DNA of 64,000 bases from Liriodendron chinense (Eukaryota; Streptophyta; Magnoliopsida; Magnoliales; Magnoliaceae): the NCBI GenBank assembly GCA_003013855.2, contig ML058526.1:5270001-5334000 (forward strand), given 5' to 3'. A model generated the notes under the pieces. It ran no database searches, was not told where the DNA came from, and saw only the letters and a list, made by a program, of their open reading frames with translations. Within the stretch, counting starts at the first letter, position 1, and the number at the start of each line of letters is the position of its first letter. Shown one piece after another: positions 56,041-64,000 of this stretch. The translations under genes and the position numbers were made by a program.

Positions 56041-56491
56041 TCATTCATGAGAATATACGAGGATTAAATTAGACTTTCAAGTATTCGATCGATTCTGTGA
56101 AGTAGAGACCGTACTTCGGTACGGGCAGTGTGTGGGGTGCTTAACCTCTTCCCACCCTGTAACCGTGATCCCTTACCTTGAATCTCTGACCGCAGATCAA
56201 CAGGAGTCATTTTAGAGGAAAGGATCTTCAGATCCCCTTCTCTAACGTTTCTACGGGGTCTAGCCGACTGTAGATTCGAAGTAATTGGCTAGTGGCGACT
56301 CTGGTCTTATATAAACTCACTTAAACACATCCAGCTCAATACGACAACCAAACGAAGCCCTCGAGAACGAGGCAAGCCAGTGGCACAAACGGCGATTTCG
56401 CACTCACGCACCTCTTCTTCTTCTTCTTCCGAAAGGAAAGGGAGAACGACGTCGTGTGGGAGCGCGGAGAAATCGGCGAGGGTCCACAGAA

Positions 56492-56509
56492 TGGCGACTC
56501 TGCTGGGGA
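56492..56509 (+). other. Primer binding site, tRNA-Arg type
   Basis: TGGCGACTCTGCTGGGGA matches, with little change, the tRNA-Arg primer site known from plant Ogre/Tat elements. Confidence 0.8.
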
Positions 56510-56725
56510 TAAACTAGTTCCACTAGTCGTGATCCGACTTGAAAAACAGAATCCTTCATATACTTGAAAGGCATTAGTCCTCATACAATCTCATCTGCAT
56601 AGCATTCTACCCAAAACCCAAAAAAAAAAATAGAAAACCCTAAAACCCAAAAAAAAGTAGAGCATACTTCCCCACCATTACTCCTTCAAACCAAATCATC
56701 CTACCACGTCCAGTACAAAACCGAC

Positions 56726-58870
56726 ATGGCTCTCCCATTCCCTGCCCTCGAAATACTTGAGGCTTCCTCTCCACAGTTAAACTTGAGAGAATTCATGTCA
56801 ATTCCTGGCATCCAAGAGCTACAGCAAAGTATGAAGGCCATGCAGGAAATGCTTCTTCGATTCACACAAGCCCAGGTTTCAGCAGCCAGCAATCAAGCTG
56901 GTCCAGTTCAACAACATCAACAACCATCGAAGGTACTCCCGGCCTCCAGTTCTTCCCAACCACAATCGCCAAAGATCACTCAGGACTTTCGATACCCTCC
57001 TAACAGGGGCCTTCAATCAGAACAACCCTCAACCTCAAGGCATTTCTTCCAGTATCCTCTTGCGAATGAGAGCCATTTTCAGTCACATCCCACAACCAGA
57101 ACTCCGAGCCAATTCCAACATCCTCTTCCTAATGAGAGTTCCAACCAATTTCAATATTCTCCTGTGACTGGGATTTCTTTGCAGTCTCCTTTCTCAGCTC
57201 CAGTCCAACAAAGTCCCTATAATGAGAGTAATTACCAGGCCCAACCTCCTTCAAGCAGGAATCATAGGAGCATCAATGACACCAATTATTATGAAAGGGG
57301 GCCATCTCAGTCCTGGCAAGGGGCAAGATCTCCCTCATCTGGTCCATCTGAAATCGAACAACTCCGAGAGCAGATGCAAGAGATGAAAAGAAAGTTGCAG
57401 AAGCAGCAAGGGGTGGATCTTCCATCCACTAAGTTCAGGGACCTCTGTCCCTTTCCAGATGCAATGGTACCTCAAGGCTTTCAGGTACCAAAATTTAAAA
57501 GATATGATGGGACAGGGTGTCCTGTAGACCACTTACGAGCTTTCTGTGGAGAGCTTAATGCTGTGGCGGGCAATGATGGAGCACTCATCCGCTTGTTTCA
57601 AAAATCTCTGAAAGACGATGCTCTGGATTGGTACACATCATTGGACTGTCATCGCATCAGGACTTGGGAGCAGCTCTCCCAGGCTTTTGTCAACAGGTTC
57701 GCATACAATCTTAACATGGCACCCAGGAGAGCGGACCTCGCAGCTCTTAGGCAAAGAAGTGATGAAACATTGTCAGCTTACGTTGGACGATGGCGGGCCA
57801 TGGCCGCTAGAATGAAGACTCCCATCGACAACGAGGAGCAAATCTCCATGATCGTCCACTCGGCAAATCCAAGTATCTCTGGATACCTTGTCTCACATCC
57901 ATATGCGAACTTCAGCCAACTCATCTGCGCCGGGGAACAAGTCGAAGCCGGAATAAGGGCTGGGATGATCTCCCCTTGGTGGCCTCAGCAGGCCTCTCCA
58001 GTACAACCGATAGTGGAAGGTGAGCCTACCGGATACGAGAGCGATAATGGTAGTGTTCCCATCTCCCATCCAATGGAAGAGGATGATCTTGTCGCCTCTA
58101 CCGAAGGTGCACCATTCCTCCCTCAGCATGGACAACCGCAGCAACAGCAACAGTCAAGATGGAACTCACAATTCCCCAATCAAGGTTGGCAAGGGGCACC
58201 CCTAACTAGTCCAGTTTCAGAACCCCTCATCCTGCAAGGGGCATCTCCAGTTGATCCAGTCTCTGCAATGCAAGGGGCACCTCCTGCCTATCCAGCTTTC
58301 ATCAACCAAGAAAAGCTTCCTCTCCAGTTTATCCGGGCCATCGACTCTAGTTCAGAGTTCGAACCTCTCATCCTGCAAGGGGCACCCTCAACTATTTCGA
58401 TCCTAGAGCCCATCATCATGCAAGGGGCACCTTCAGTTGATTCATTCTTCGCACCCATTTCTAACCATGGGCACATTTCGCCCATCTCAGTTAACCAAGG
58501 GGACAATCTCCCTAACGCAGCATCAGCAAACCAGGGGCACAACCTGCCCGTCTCAGCAATAGTCAGCCAGGGGCACAACTTGCCCATTTCTCCAGCAAAC
58601 AACCAGGGGCACAACTTGCCCACCGCACCTGTCTATTCGGCTTTTACTTCAGCCATCGTCCTCCAAGAAGAAGACCCTTCCTCGGACAGCATGCCACATG
58701 CCCTAGCAGAATTAGGGCCCAGCTTCAATTATGTGGCCACTATCGAGGAGGTCGAAGGAGAGATTGATGTCCAGGTTCGGATCAATCCAAAAACATCAAC
58801 CATCACTCTTCAGGTCTTAGACATCTCAGCTTCATTACATCTCCTTTCCGATCGGACCTGGTTTCACTGA
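56726..58870 (+). CDS. gag: Gag protein of Tat/Ogre-like retrotransposon, 714 aa
   Basis: Particle-forming, RNA-packaging protein acting in the cytoplasm. Residues 1-235 are rich in Gln, Pro and Ser. Residues about 237-415 are the gag domain: VPKFKRYDGTGCPVDHLRAF, KSLKDDALDWYTSL, WEQLSQAFVNRFAYN, LAALRQRSDETLSAYVGRWR and HPYANFSQLICAGEQVEAGI. Residues about 490-640 carry repeated LQGAP/MQGAP and NQGHNLP phrases. The last 35 residues, TSTITLQVLDISASLHLLSD and RTWFH, are the C-terminal end of a retropepsin, but no DSG/DTG catalytic motif precedes them, so protease is truncated. The first ATG after an A-rich leader was taken as start. Similarity continues in the same frame past the TGA at 58868. 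No zinc knuckle was seen, as is usual in this group. Confidence 0.85.
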   Translation: MALPFPALEILEASSPQLNLREFMSIPGIQELQQSMKAMQEMLLRFTQAQVSAASNQAGPVQQHQQPSKVLPASSSSQPQSPKITQDFRYPPNRGLQSEQPSTSRHFFQYPLANESHFQSHPTTRTPSQFQHPLPNESSNQFQYSPVTGISLQSPFSAPVQQSPYNESNYQAQPPSSRNHRSINDTNYYERGPSQSWQGARSPSSGPSEIEQLREQMQEMKRKLQKQQGVDLPSTKFRDLCPFPDAMVPQGFQVPKFKRYDGTGCPVDHLRAFCGELNAVAGNDGALIRLFQKSLKDDALDWYTSLDCHRIRTWEQLSQAFVNRFAYNLNMAPRRADLAALRQRSDETLSAYVGRWRAMAARMKTPIDNEEQISMIVHSANPSISGYLVSHPYANFSQLICAGEQVEAGIRAGMISPWWPQQASPVQPIVEGEPTGYESDNGSVPISHPMEEDDLVASTEGAPFLPQHGQPQQQQQSRWNSQFPNQGWQGAPLTSPVSEPLILQGASPVDPVSAMQGAPPAYPAFINQEKLPLQFIRAIDSSSEFEPLILQGAPSTISILEPIIMQGAPSVDSFFAPISNHGHISPISVNQGDNLPNAASANQGHNLPVSAIVSQGHNLPISPANNQGHNLPTAPVYSAFTSAIVLQEEDPSSDSMPHALAELGPSFNYVATIEEVEGEIDVQVRINPKTSTITLQVLDISASLHLLSDRTWFH

Positions 58871-59596
58871 ATCGGTGCCATCTCTTCAAATCTTCACCAA
58901 AGGGTCAAGCACATCTTCGGAGATAGGGCAATTACCATCATTACCGATCCCGGACAATTTCCCATGGTAGAAGCATCCAACCTCCGAGAGCCTACCATCC
59001 CAGCCATGGACGTACAACGCTCCAATGGGGAGGTCTCATACCATCACAATGCAAATTACTTCCCTCGCGCATGTCCCATCGGATCGAACTACGTCTTCCT
59101 TTCTGTCGAGTGTCAAACCTTCTACTATCAGCTCGAATATCAAGACTCGACCCGAATCATGGGAGTTCAAGAGAATGTGGATAGAGAAAGACTGCGATAT
59201 CAGCCTACTCAGATGAGGCACAGAAATTTCAGAAGAAGACGGGGTCATCAAGAAGAAGGGAACCTCTGCATCATCACACCAATCCAGTTCATCAGTACAG
59301 GGATTATCTATCCTGATGATGGGCTGGATTCCACCTTCGATGATCAAGCGAGCAGATTTAGTCTGATAGAGTTGCCCAAAGAAGACTCAAGCAAGGGGCA
59401 GAAATTTCCCCCGATCGACTGGACTACCGTCCTGGTCCCACCTCAGCCGGATGAACCTGAAGAGCTGCAATTCATCGGGGACGAACCAGGAGAAATCGCA
59501 TCCGACACTGACTCGGAGCCCAATTCCAGATCTATCCTGATGTTTGGGCGCAACGATGAGGGTTGGCCTACTGATCCCTCTGGCCCTGCCTCCTGA
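58871..59596 (+). pseudogene. In-frame continuation of the gag-protease frame past one TGA
   Basis: Same phase as the 714-codon frame. IGAISSNLHQRVKHIFGDRA and ITIITD directly after the stop match the end of Tat retropepsins, where GAVPSxLHQKxKF follows the WIH box, so the stop falls within a conserved motif. Further on (frame 58964-59596) come VEASNLREPTIPAMDVQRSN, FLSVECQTFYYQLEYQ and an acidic tail with EELQFIGDEPGEIASDTDSE, without a domain I can name. Either a point mutation ended the frame or low readthrough occurs. The stretch is 242 codons without another stop. Confidence 0.65.
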
Positions 59597-59929
59597 GGGG
59601 AAGGAGTGCAGGGCAGTAACAGGTTTGTAGTCCCCATGACGGCCAATAAAATTCGACAGTGCTCGGCTCCCCGAGCCGAATCAAGCAACATCTGGTTCAC
59701 ATCGCCGTCTTGCTCGGGTCCTTTACAAAAAAAAATTTCAAAAAAAAAAAAAAATCAGAAGATTCAAAAACCCAAAACACCAAATATTTCAAAAAAAAAA
59801 ATTTTAATTTCAGAAAGTCCAAAAAGTTCAAAAAAATCTAGATATTCACAAAATTCCAAAAAACCAGAAAATCTTTGAAAGCAAATTTTTTTTTTTTTTT
59901 TTTCAATAAAGTGTCAAGTCTGTCTGTCA
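59597..59929. other. A-rich spacer
   Basis: Long A runs broken by TTTC and TCCAAAA words (59708-59880) and a T run at 59887-59903. Frames here are lysine- and serine-rich artefacts. It separates the gag frame from the pol remnant. Confidence 0.6.
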
Positions 59930-60985
59930 AAGCACTTGAGTATGAAGTTGATTCATGTGATTTCGATCTAGAGTTGGACTTCAAACTCAAGGGTTTGGAC
60001 AAAGCCAAATGATGTGGAAAATGATGAGCTGACTCCCAAACTTAGAGGGTCTTCTCGAAAGTTCGAACCAAAAGCCGATGTCATCTCAAAAATTTTCAAA
60101 ATTATAAACCTAGGATCTCCTGAGACCCATAAGGAAGTGTGCATTAAGAATCCTTGTCCCCGAAAATAAGCAGAGAATGATCGAATTTTTGAAGTCATAA
60201 CTTTCCAATCTTGCGTCCTATGAAGACTTATCGATCAAAAACTCATCAAGCCTATCAAGAAGATGCTGCCAAGATTATGCTTGCATTCCATGCTGGATTA
60301 TGCGACCAGACGAATGATCAGAGAAATCTCGCAGCTCAATGAAGACAAGATTGTGGCCAATATGTCAGCAAATACTTCAAGTGTCAGCAGCATGCACATC
60401 GAATCCATATGTGTGCTTCAACCTGACAATGCTCCAGCTATTCCCTGTACGAGGTATCTACATCAGCAGAAGGATCGACTCGGCATCATCTAGCGGTCAT
60501 ACGCATATACTTGGGGCAGTCGATTACAGCACAAAGTGGATGAAGGTAACGTTCTGCTCTCGCACGATAATTCTCATGGAGAATGACATCATCAATTGTT
60601 AAGGGTTCCCACATGCTATCAACATTGGCAATGGGACATCCTTCGGAATCTAAGGACGAAGGAGTTCCTCGAGAAGCTTAAAATCAGAAGACAAACCTAC
60701 GAGTTCGAGTCAAAATCATGTCACCGTGAGTGCTGATGAAGAATGAAGCCGAAGAAAGAAAAGTCATATCAGGTTTACAACAAGCACCGTTACATCTATC
60801 AAACTCAAAGGGACAAGGCCCAAGGATCAGAAAAGTTCTTCCAAGAAGCGCCCTCAGGCTTACCAACATGAGAGGGGTGGATCTTCCTGAGCTAATCAAC
60901 GCCGATAACGTGAAAATCTCTCACAGGTAAGCCAATCTAACCTTATCAAGAGTTACATTAGTAGAGCTGAAGTCAAGAGGTCAAG
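59930..60985 (+). pseudogene. Pol remnant: pre-RT linker joined to integrase, reverse transcriptase missing
   Basis: DFDLELDFKLKGLDKAK and, downstream, VISKIFKIINLGSPETHKEV resemble the linker that precedes reverse transcriptase in Tat elements. About 100 bases later, AKIMLAFHAGLCDQ and CGQYVSKYFKCQQHAHRIH (60265-60408) match the HHCC zinc-binding domain of integrase, and SGHTHILGAVDYSTKWMK (60493-60546) its first catalytic strand, then NIGNGTSFG. So reverse transcriptase and RNase H, normally over 2 kb, are deleted. Several stops and phase changes follow; the third acidic residue was not located. Confidence 0.7.
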
Positions 60986-61406
60986 GCTTAGACCTCTGAG
61001 AATCCATTCCGTCCATCAACAAGTGTTTCAATAAGGGGATTCAAAAAGAGAAAAATACAAAAAAAAAAAGGGATTCAAAAGGAAAAGACAGACAAAAAAA
61101 AAAGAGAGAAAAGAATACAAAAGAAAAAGCAAAAAAAAAGAAGAAGAAAAGAGAAAGAAAAAGGGAAGCCAAAGCAAGGTACCCAAGAAAAAATCAACCC
61201 AATGAGAAACACAGTTATCCATCCATCCACCTCAGAAGGGTCTGTAGCTAAGGCCGACAGCTCTGCCATTGTAACTTAGGATAAGGGCCGAAAGGTTACC
61301 ATCGGCCGGCAACGACGGATTCCTGACCTCTGGTCGCCGCAGTTATCCAAAAAAAAAAAAGAAAAAAAAGAAGAGAAGAGATGTGTGCCTAAACAAAGAG
61401 GGCGGA

Positions 61407-61610
61407 GTGAAAACCTGAAAGGGCGCTTCGAGTAAAAACAGTGGGCACACAGCGGACTTGGTGAAAACCCGAAAGGGCACCGAGGGTAAAAACAGCATAG
61501 CTGCCAAGGGGCAGGCAAGATCAAATACCCGGGACGTGGTGAAAACCTGAAAGGGCGCCACGGGCAAAAATGACGGGCAAGCCGGACGCAGCGAAAACCC
61601 GAAAGGGCGT
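61407..61610. repeat. GTGAAAACCCGAAAGGGC repeats, four units
   Basis: The core GTGAAAACC(C/T)GAAAGGGC occurs at 61407, 61461, 61539 and 61591, each followed by a variable CACGGGCAAAAA-like tail. I recall similar GAAAACCCGAAAGGGC phrases in 3' regions of other plant Tat elements. Confidence 0.85.
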
Positions 61611-62673
61611 TGCGGGTAATAATGGCTAAGAAAAAAGAAAAGAAAAAAAAAGGCAGGTACATGAGAGATCCAAGCGACATGAAGATTCAATGGAAGCAAG
61701 GATGGCGGCTATGAGTCGAGAATTCTTTCAAGATCTGCCCAAATTCTAGGAGCAGGATACCATTGCGCACTATCTTAAGGGGACCAAGACCCTTAGTGAA
61801 TAATTAAGAAAATCGAGTATGACATCAGGCTGAGTCAAATATTCTGATTCCTACGTCTAAAAGCACATGTCCAAATCACGCACAGACAGATAAGCACTTG
61901 ACACAAATTTTTTACTTCATGATTTACATATATGTTCCAAAAAAAAAAAAAAATCTTACAGGGCTTTCAAAATAAACATCCCCCAACCAATTCACAGAAT
62001 GCTTCGTACAAGCGTCTTTCTCCCGATCATTCCTCCCAGAAGGTAAGTATCTCTCTTCCTGCTTTAATGCTTTAATCCTTTTGCTAAAGTATTTTCTCTC
62101 CTCACAGGTACCAGAAAGCAATCTAAGATCAGCCCATCAATATCCATCATGGCCCCGTCTCCATCATCAATCACACGATCCATGCGGCCCACACTCTAAG
62201 GATGCATAGCCTCACCGATGTCCCATCTCCCCATGTCATCCATACCATCCAAAATTCCATCATCCAAAGACCCATCCAAATCTGAAATTCCAGCCATCCC
62301 ACCATTAACGGAGTCATTAAAAGCTCCATCAACCGCCAAGCTTGAGCTTCCATCAATGCTCCCTCTTAAAGCCCCATCTACCCCATCTACCCCATCTACT
62401 AAAGGCATCCCCCATCCATTAAAGCTCAAAAGAAAATATGGAATGTGGGACCCACCATGGACAGCCCCCACAGCCCCTAGCCTATATCACCACTATCCAT
62501 TGCTTGGGAAAGGACAAAGTGAGAAGAAAACAAAAAAGAAGAAAAGTAAAGACAAAAGAAGGATTTATGGTTAGATTGAAACCTCGTGTGCACCGAATCA
62601 AGAAGACAGGGACAGTGGACTGCTGAGAATGTCCGAATACGAGACAGCCCAGACCGCAGAAGAGGCAAGGTTC

Positions 62674-62697
62674 GGGCGGCCTGCTGTGGGCCGCCCG
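62674..62697. repeat. GC-rich hairpin, inverted relative of the LTR hairpin
   Basis: CGGGCGGCC and GGCCGCCCG around TGCTGTG, followed by GTACGG. Reversed, it matches 55377-55407 of the LTR closely (CGTACGGGCGGCCCA, GCAGGCCGCCCG). Confidence 0.8.
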
Positions 62698-63447
62698 TAC
62701 GGACGCGGTTCCTCTCTCTCCGCGGGATTGGCTCCAAGGTTCTTGGTAGGTGAGACTGACAGTCCACGTCAGCAGATGGCACTCCATGGGCCGCCCAAGG
62801 CTCCGGTCCACGCCAGATTTCGATTGAGGCTGATCAAGATCATATACAAGGTGCCCCACCAGTCCAATCATGAAGTAATGCGGCCAGAACATGGCTGATC
62901 AAGTCAAAGAGAAGGAAAGGTGATCAAGTGGGGGCCACAAGCAATCCAAGTCATTCAAAGACTGCATCACCATGATCTAAACCATTGAAGAACCTGCATG
63001 AGCCATCAAACAACAAGATCAAAGGGCTGATCATCAAAAGAAGGGCCAGAATCCAAGATCTAATCATCAAGTGGGCCCACAAAGCCAAGTCAAGCGATCT
63101 GAGACATTCAAGCCATCATCCACACCATGAGAAGCCTTCTTACCCTCACAAATCATCAAAAGAGGTGCCCCAAAGTAAAGCCAAGATCGCAAGTGGGCCC
63201 ACAGGGCCGAATCTATCAATCTGAACCATTCAAGGGCTAAATCATCAGGATCCAAACCATTAGAAGGCTTACACAAGTCAGAAAGCAGCAAGATCAAAGG
63301 CATGATCATCAAGAGAGAAGGCCAGAATCCAAGATCCGATCATCAAATGGCCCGCAGGGCCAAATCAAGCAATTCTGACCACTCAAATCACAGTCAGCCC
63401 CGTCAGAAGCCAAAAAAAGCAAGGTAAGTATGCCCAACCCCAAAAAC

Positions 63448-64000
63448 GGGTCCGAAGACCTTAAACTACGTCGGGATTCACATCCCGAGAGATTTTCAAT
63501 AAAAGCCGGTATTGGTCTTGATTGATCAAATCAAGAGCCGACGACACCGGGTACTTTCGAAAACCACAAAAAATATATTTATGCATTTCCAACACTTATT
63601 TGTACACAGTTTTGGGTCCGAAGACCTTAAACTACGTCGGGATCAACATCCCGAGAGATTTTTAATAAAAACCAACATCGATCCCAGCCTTTCAGGCCAA
63701 GATCTGATGATCTGGATCATTTCGAAAAAATAAAAAATGTGTTTGCCCCCCCTTTTACTAAGTCTGGGTCCGAAGACCTTAAACTACGTCGGGATCAACA
63801 TCCCGAGAGATTTTCAATAAAAGCCGGCGTCGGTCTTGTTTGCTCACATCAAGATCAATGACTCCGGACATTTTCAAAAATCATAAAAATATATTACCAG
63901 CCCCGCTTTTAAAGTTTTGGTCCGAAGACCTTAAACTACGTCGGGATCGACATCCCGAGAGATTTTCAATAAAAACCGGCATCAGTCTGGATTGTCCATC
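63448..64000. repeat. 152-166 bp tandem repeat, four units, running off the window
   Basis: GGTCCGAAGACCTTAAACTA followed by CGTCGGGAT...ATCCCGAGAG recurs at 63448, 63614, 63766 and 63918 (spacing 166, 152, 152). About 60-70 bases of each unit are nearly identical and hold the inverted pair CGGGAT/ATCCCG; the rest varies. The last unit is cut by the window end. Confidence 0.9.

Larger units (their letters stand above)
54995..56488 (+). repeat. 5' LTR of the Tat-like element
   Basis: Starts TGTAGACACCCCACC and ends GGGTCCACA two bases before the primer site. Contains a 13-bp tandem repeat, a GC-rich hairpin, a TATA box and a 143-bp direct duplication. The 1494-bp length is modest for this group. 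Confidence 0.8.
60986..63447. other. 3' untranslated region of the Tat-like element
   Basis: Begins with A-rich sequence (61035-61165) and holds the GAAAGGGC repeats (61407-61610), then CCATC/CATCCAAA-rich sequence (62200-62410) and CAAGTGGGCC/ATCAAAAG phrases (62920-63350) that repeat loosely. The plus frame 62218-62574 is a Pro/Ser-rich by-product. Long non-coding 3' regions are usual in this group. No gene. Confidence 0.6.
54995..64000 (+). mobile_element. Tat/Ogre-like Ty3/gypsy element, gag-only, runs off the window
   Basis: 5' LTR (54995-56488), tRNA-Arg primer site, gag (56726-58870), partial protease, pre-RT linker, integrase remnant, and a long 3' region with repeats. Reverse transcriptase and RNase H are absent. 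The element sits within the gag of gypsy B. The 3' LTR lies beyond the window, so length and duplication cannot be read. Confidence 0.8.

Noticed and set aside
62218..62574. 118-codon Pro/Ser/Lys-rich frame
   Set aside because: Product of CCATC-type repeats in the 3' region of the Tat-like element.
63448..64000. CRISPR array
   Set aside because: Repeats with variable spacers, but the core is 60-70 bp, spacers are 80-100 bp, and the setting is a plant retrotransposon.
1..64000. Host protein-coding, tRNA or rRNA genes
   Set aside because: None could be recognised; all credible coding similarity is to retrotransposon gag, protease, integrase or the start of reverse transcriptase.

Overview
This 64 kb window is plant nuclear DNA, and no intact host gene could be supported in it. 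It is AT-rich overall, has several dinucleotide microsatellites, and consists almost entirely of transposable elements (TEs) inserted into one another. The commonest repeat is a palindromic DNA element of about 500 bp whose ends carry GTGGGGCCCACC. I associate that repeat with magnoliid-type genomes (laurel or magnolia relatives), but this is recollection, not something the window proves.

Layout. Positions 1-1293 are the end of a long LTR whose sequence resembles the LTR at 20145-24720. From 3 to 14 kb there are about ten GTGGGGCCCACC elements, one 178-bp palindrome inserted in one of them, one tRNA-derived SINE, and a decayed Ty3/gypsy gag with its LTR and primer binding site on the minus strand. 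From 14.9 to 26.6 kb lies a decayed Ty1/copia element (5' LTR, primer site, gag, protease, integrase, start of reverse transcriptase). It is split by two long solo LTRs of 4.2 and 4.6 kb, each with a 4/5-matching 5-bp target duplication. The first solo LTR contains a tandem array built from the palindromic element.

From 27 to 47.6 kb there are more palindromic elements, a second repeat family, three Mutator-like elements with 9-10 bp duplications (one split by an LTR, one by an hAT-like element, one itself sitting inside a palindromic element), and no coding sequence that I recognise. From 48.6 to 55 kb a minus-strand Ty3/gypsy gag-protease remnant is cut by an internally deleted copia element (48927-51444) and by a third solo LTR (51826-54612, perfect ATAGG duplication).

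From 54995 to the window end is a Tat/Ogre-like Ty3/gypsy element in plus orientation: a 1.5 kb 5' LTR, a tRNA-Arg type primer site, a 714-codon gag reading frame, wrecked protease and integrase remnants with the reverse transcriptase missing, and a long 3' region ending in tandem repeats. The gag frame is the only long intact reading frame in the window. The pattern fits a gag-only, non-autonomous retrotransposon.

The window tells an insertion history more than a gene system. The points most worth checking are the 9-bp duplications that place the palindromic family among Mutator-like elements, the gag-only Tat element, and the tandem array in which each unit carries a different microsatellite at the same place. 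All boundaries were read by eye.
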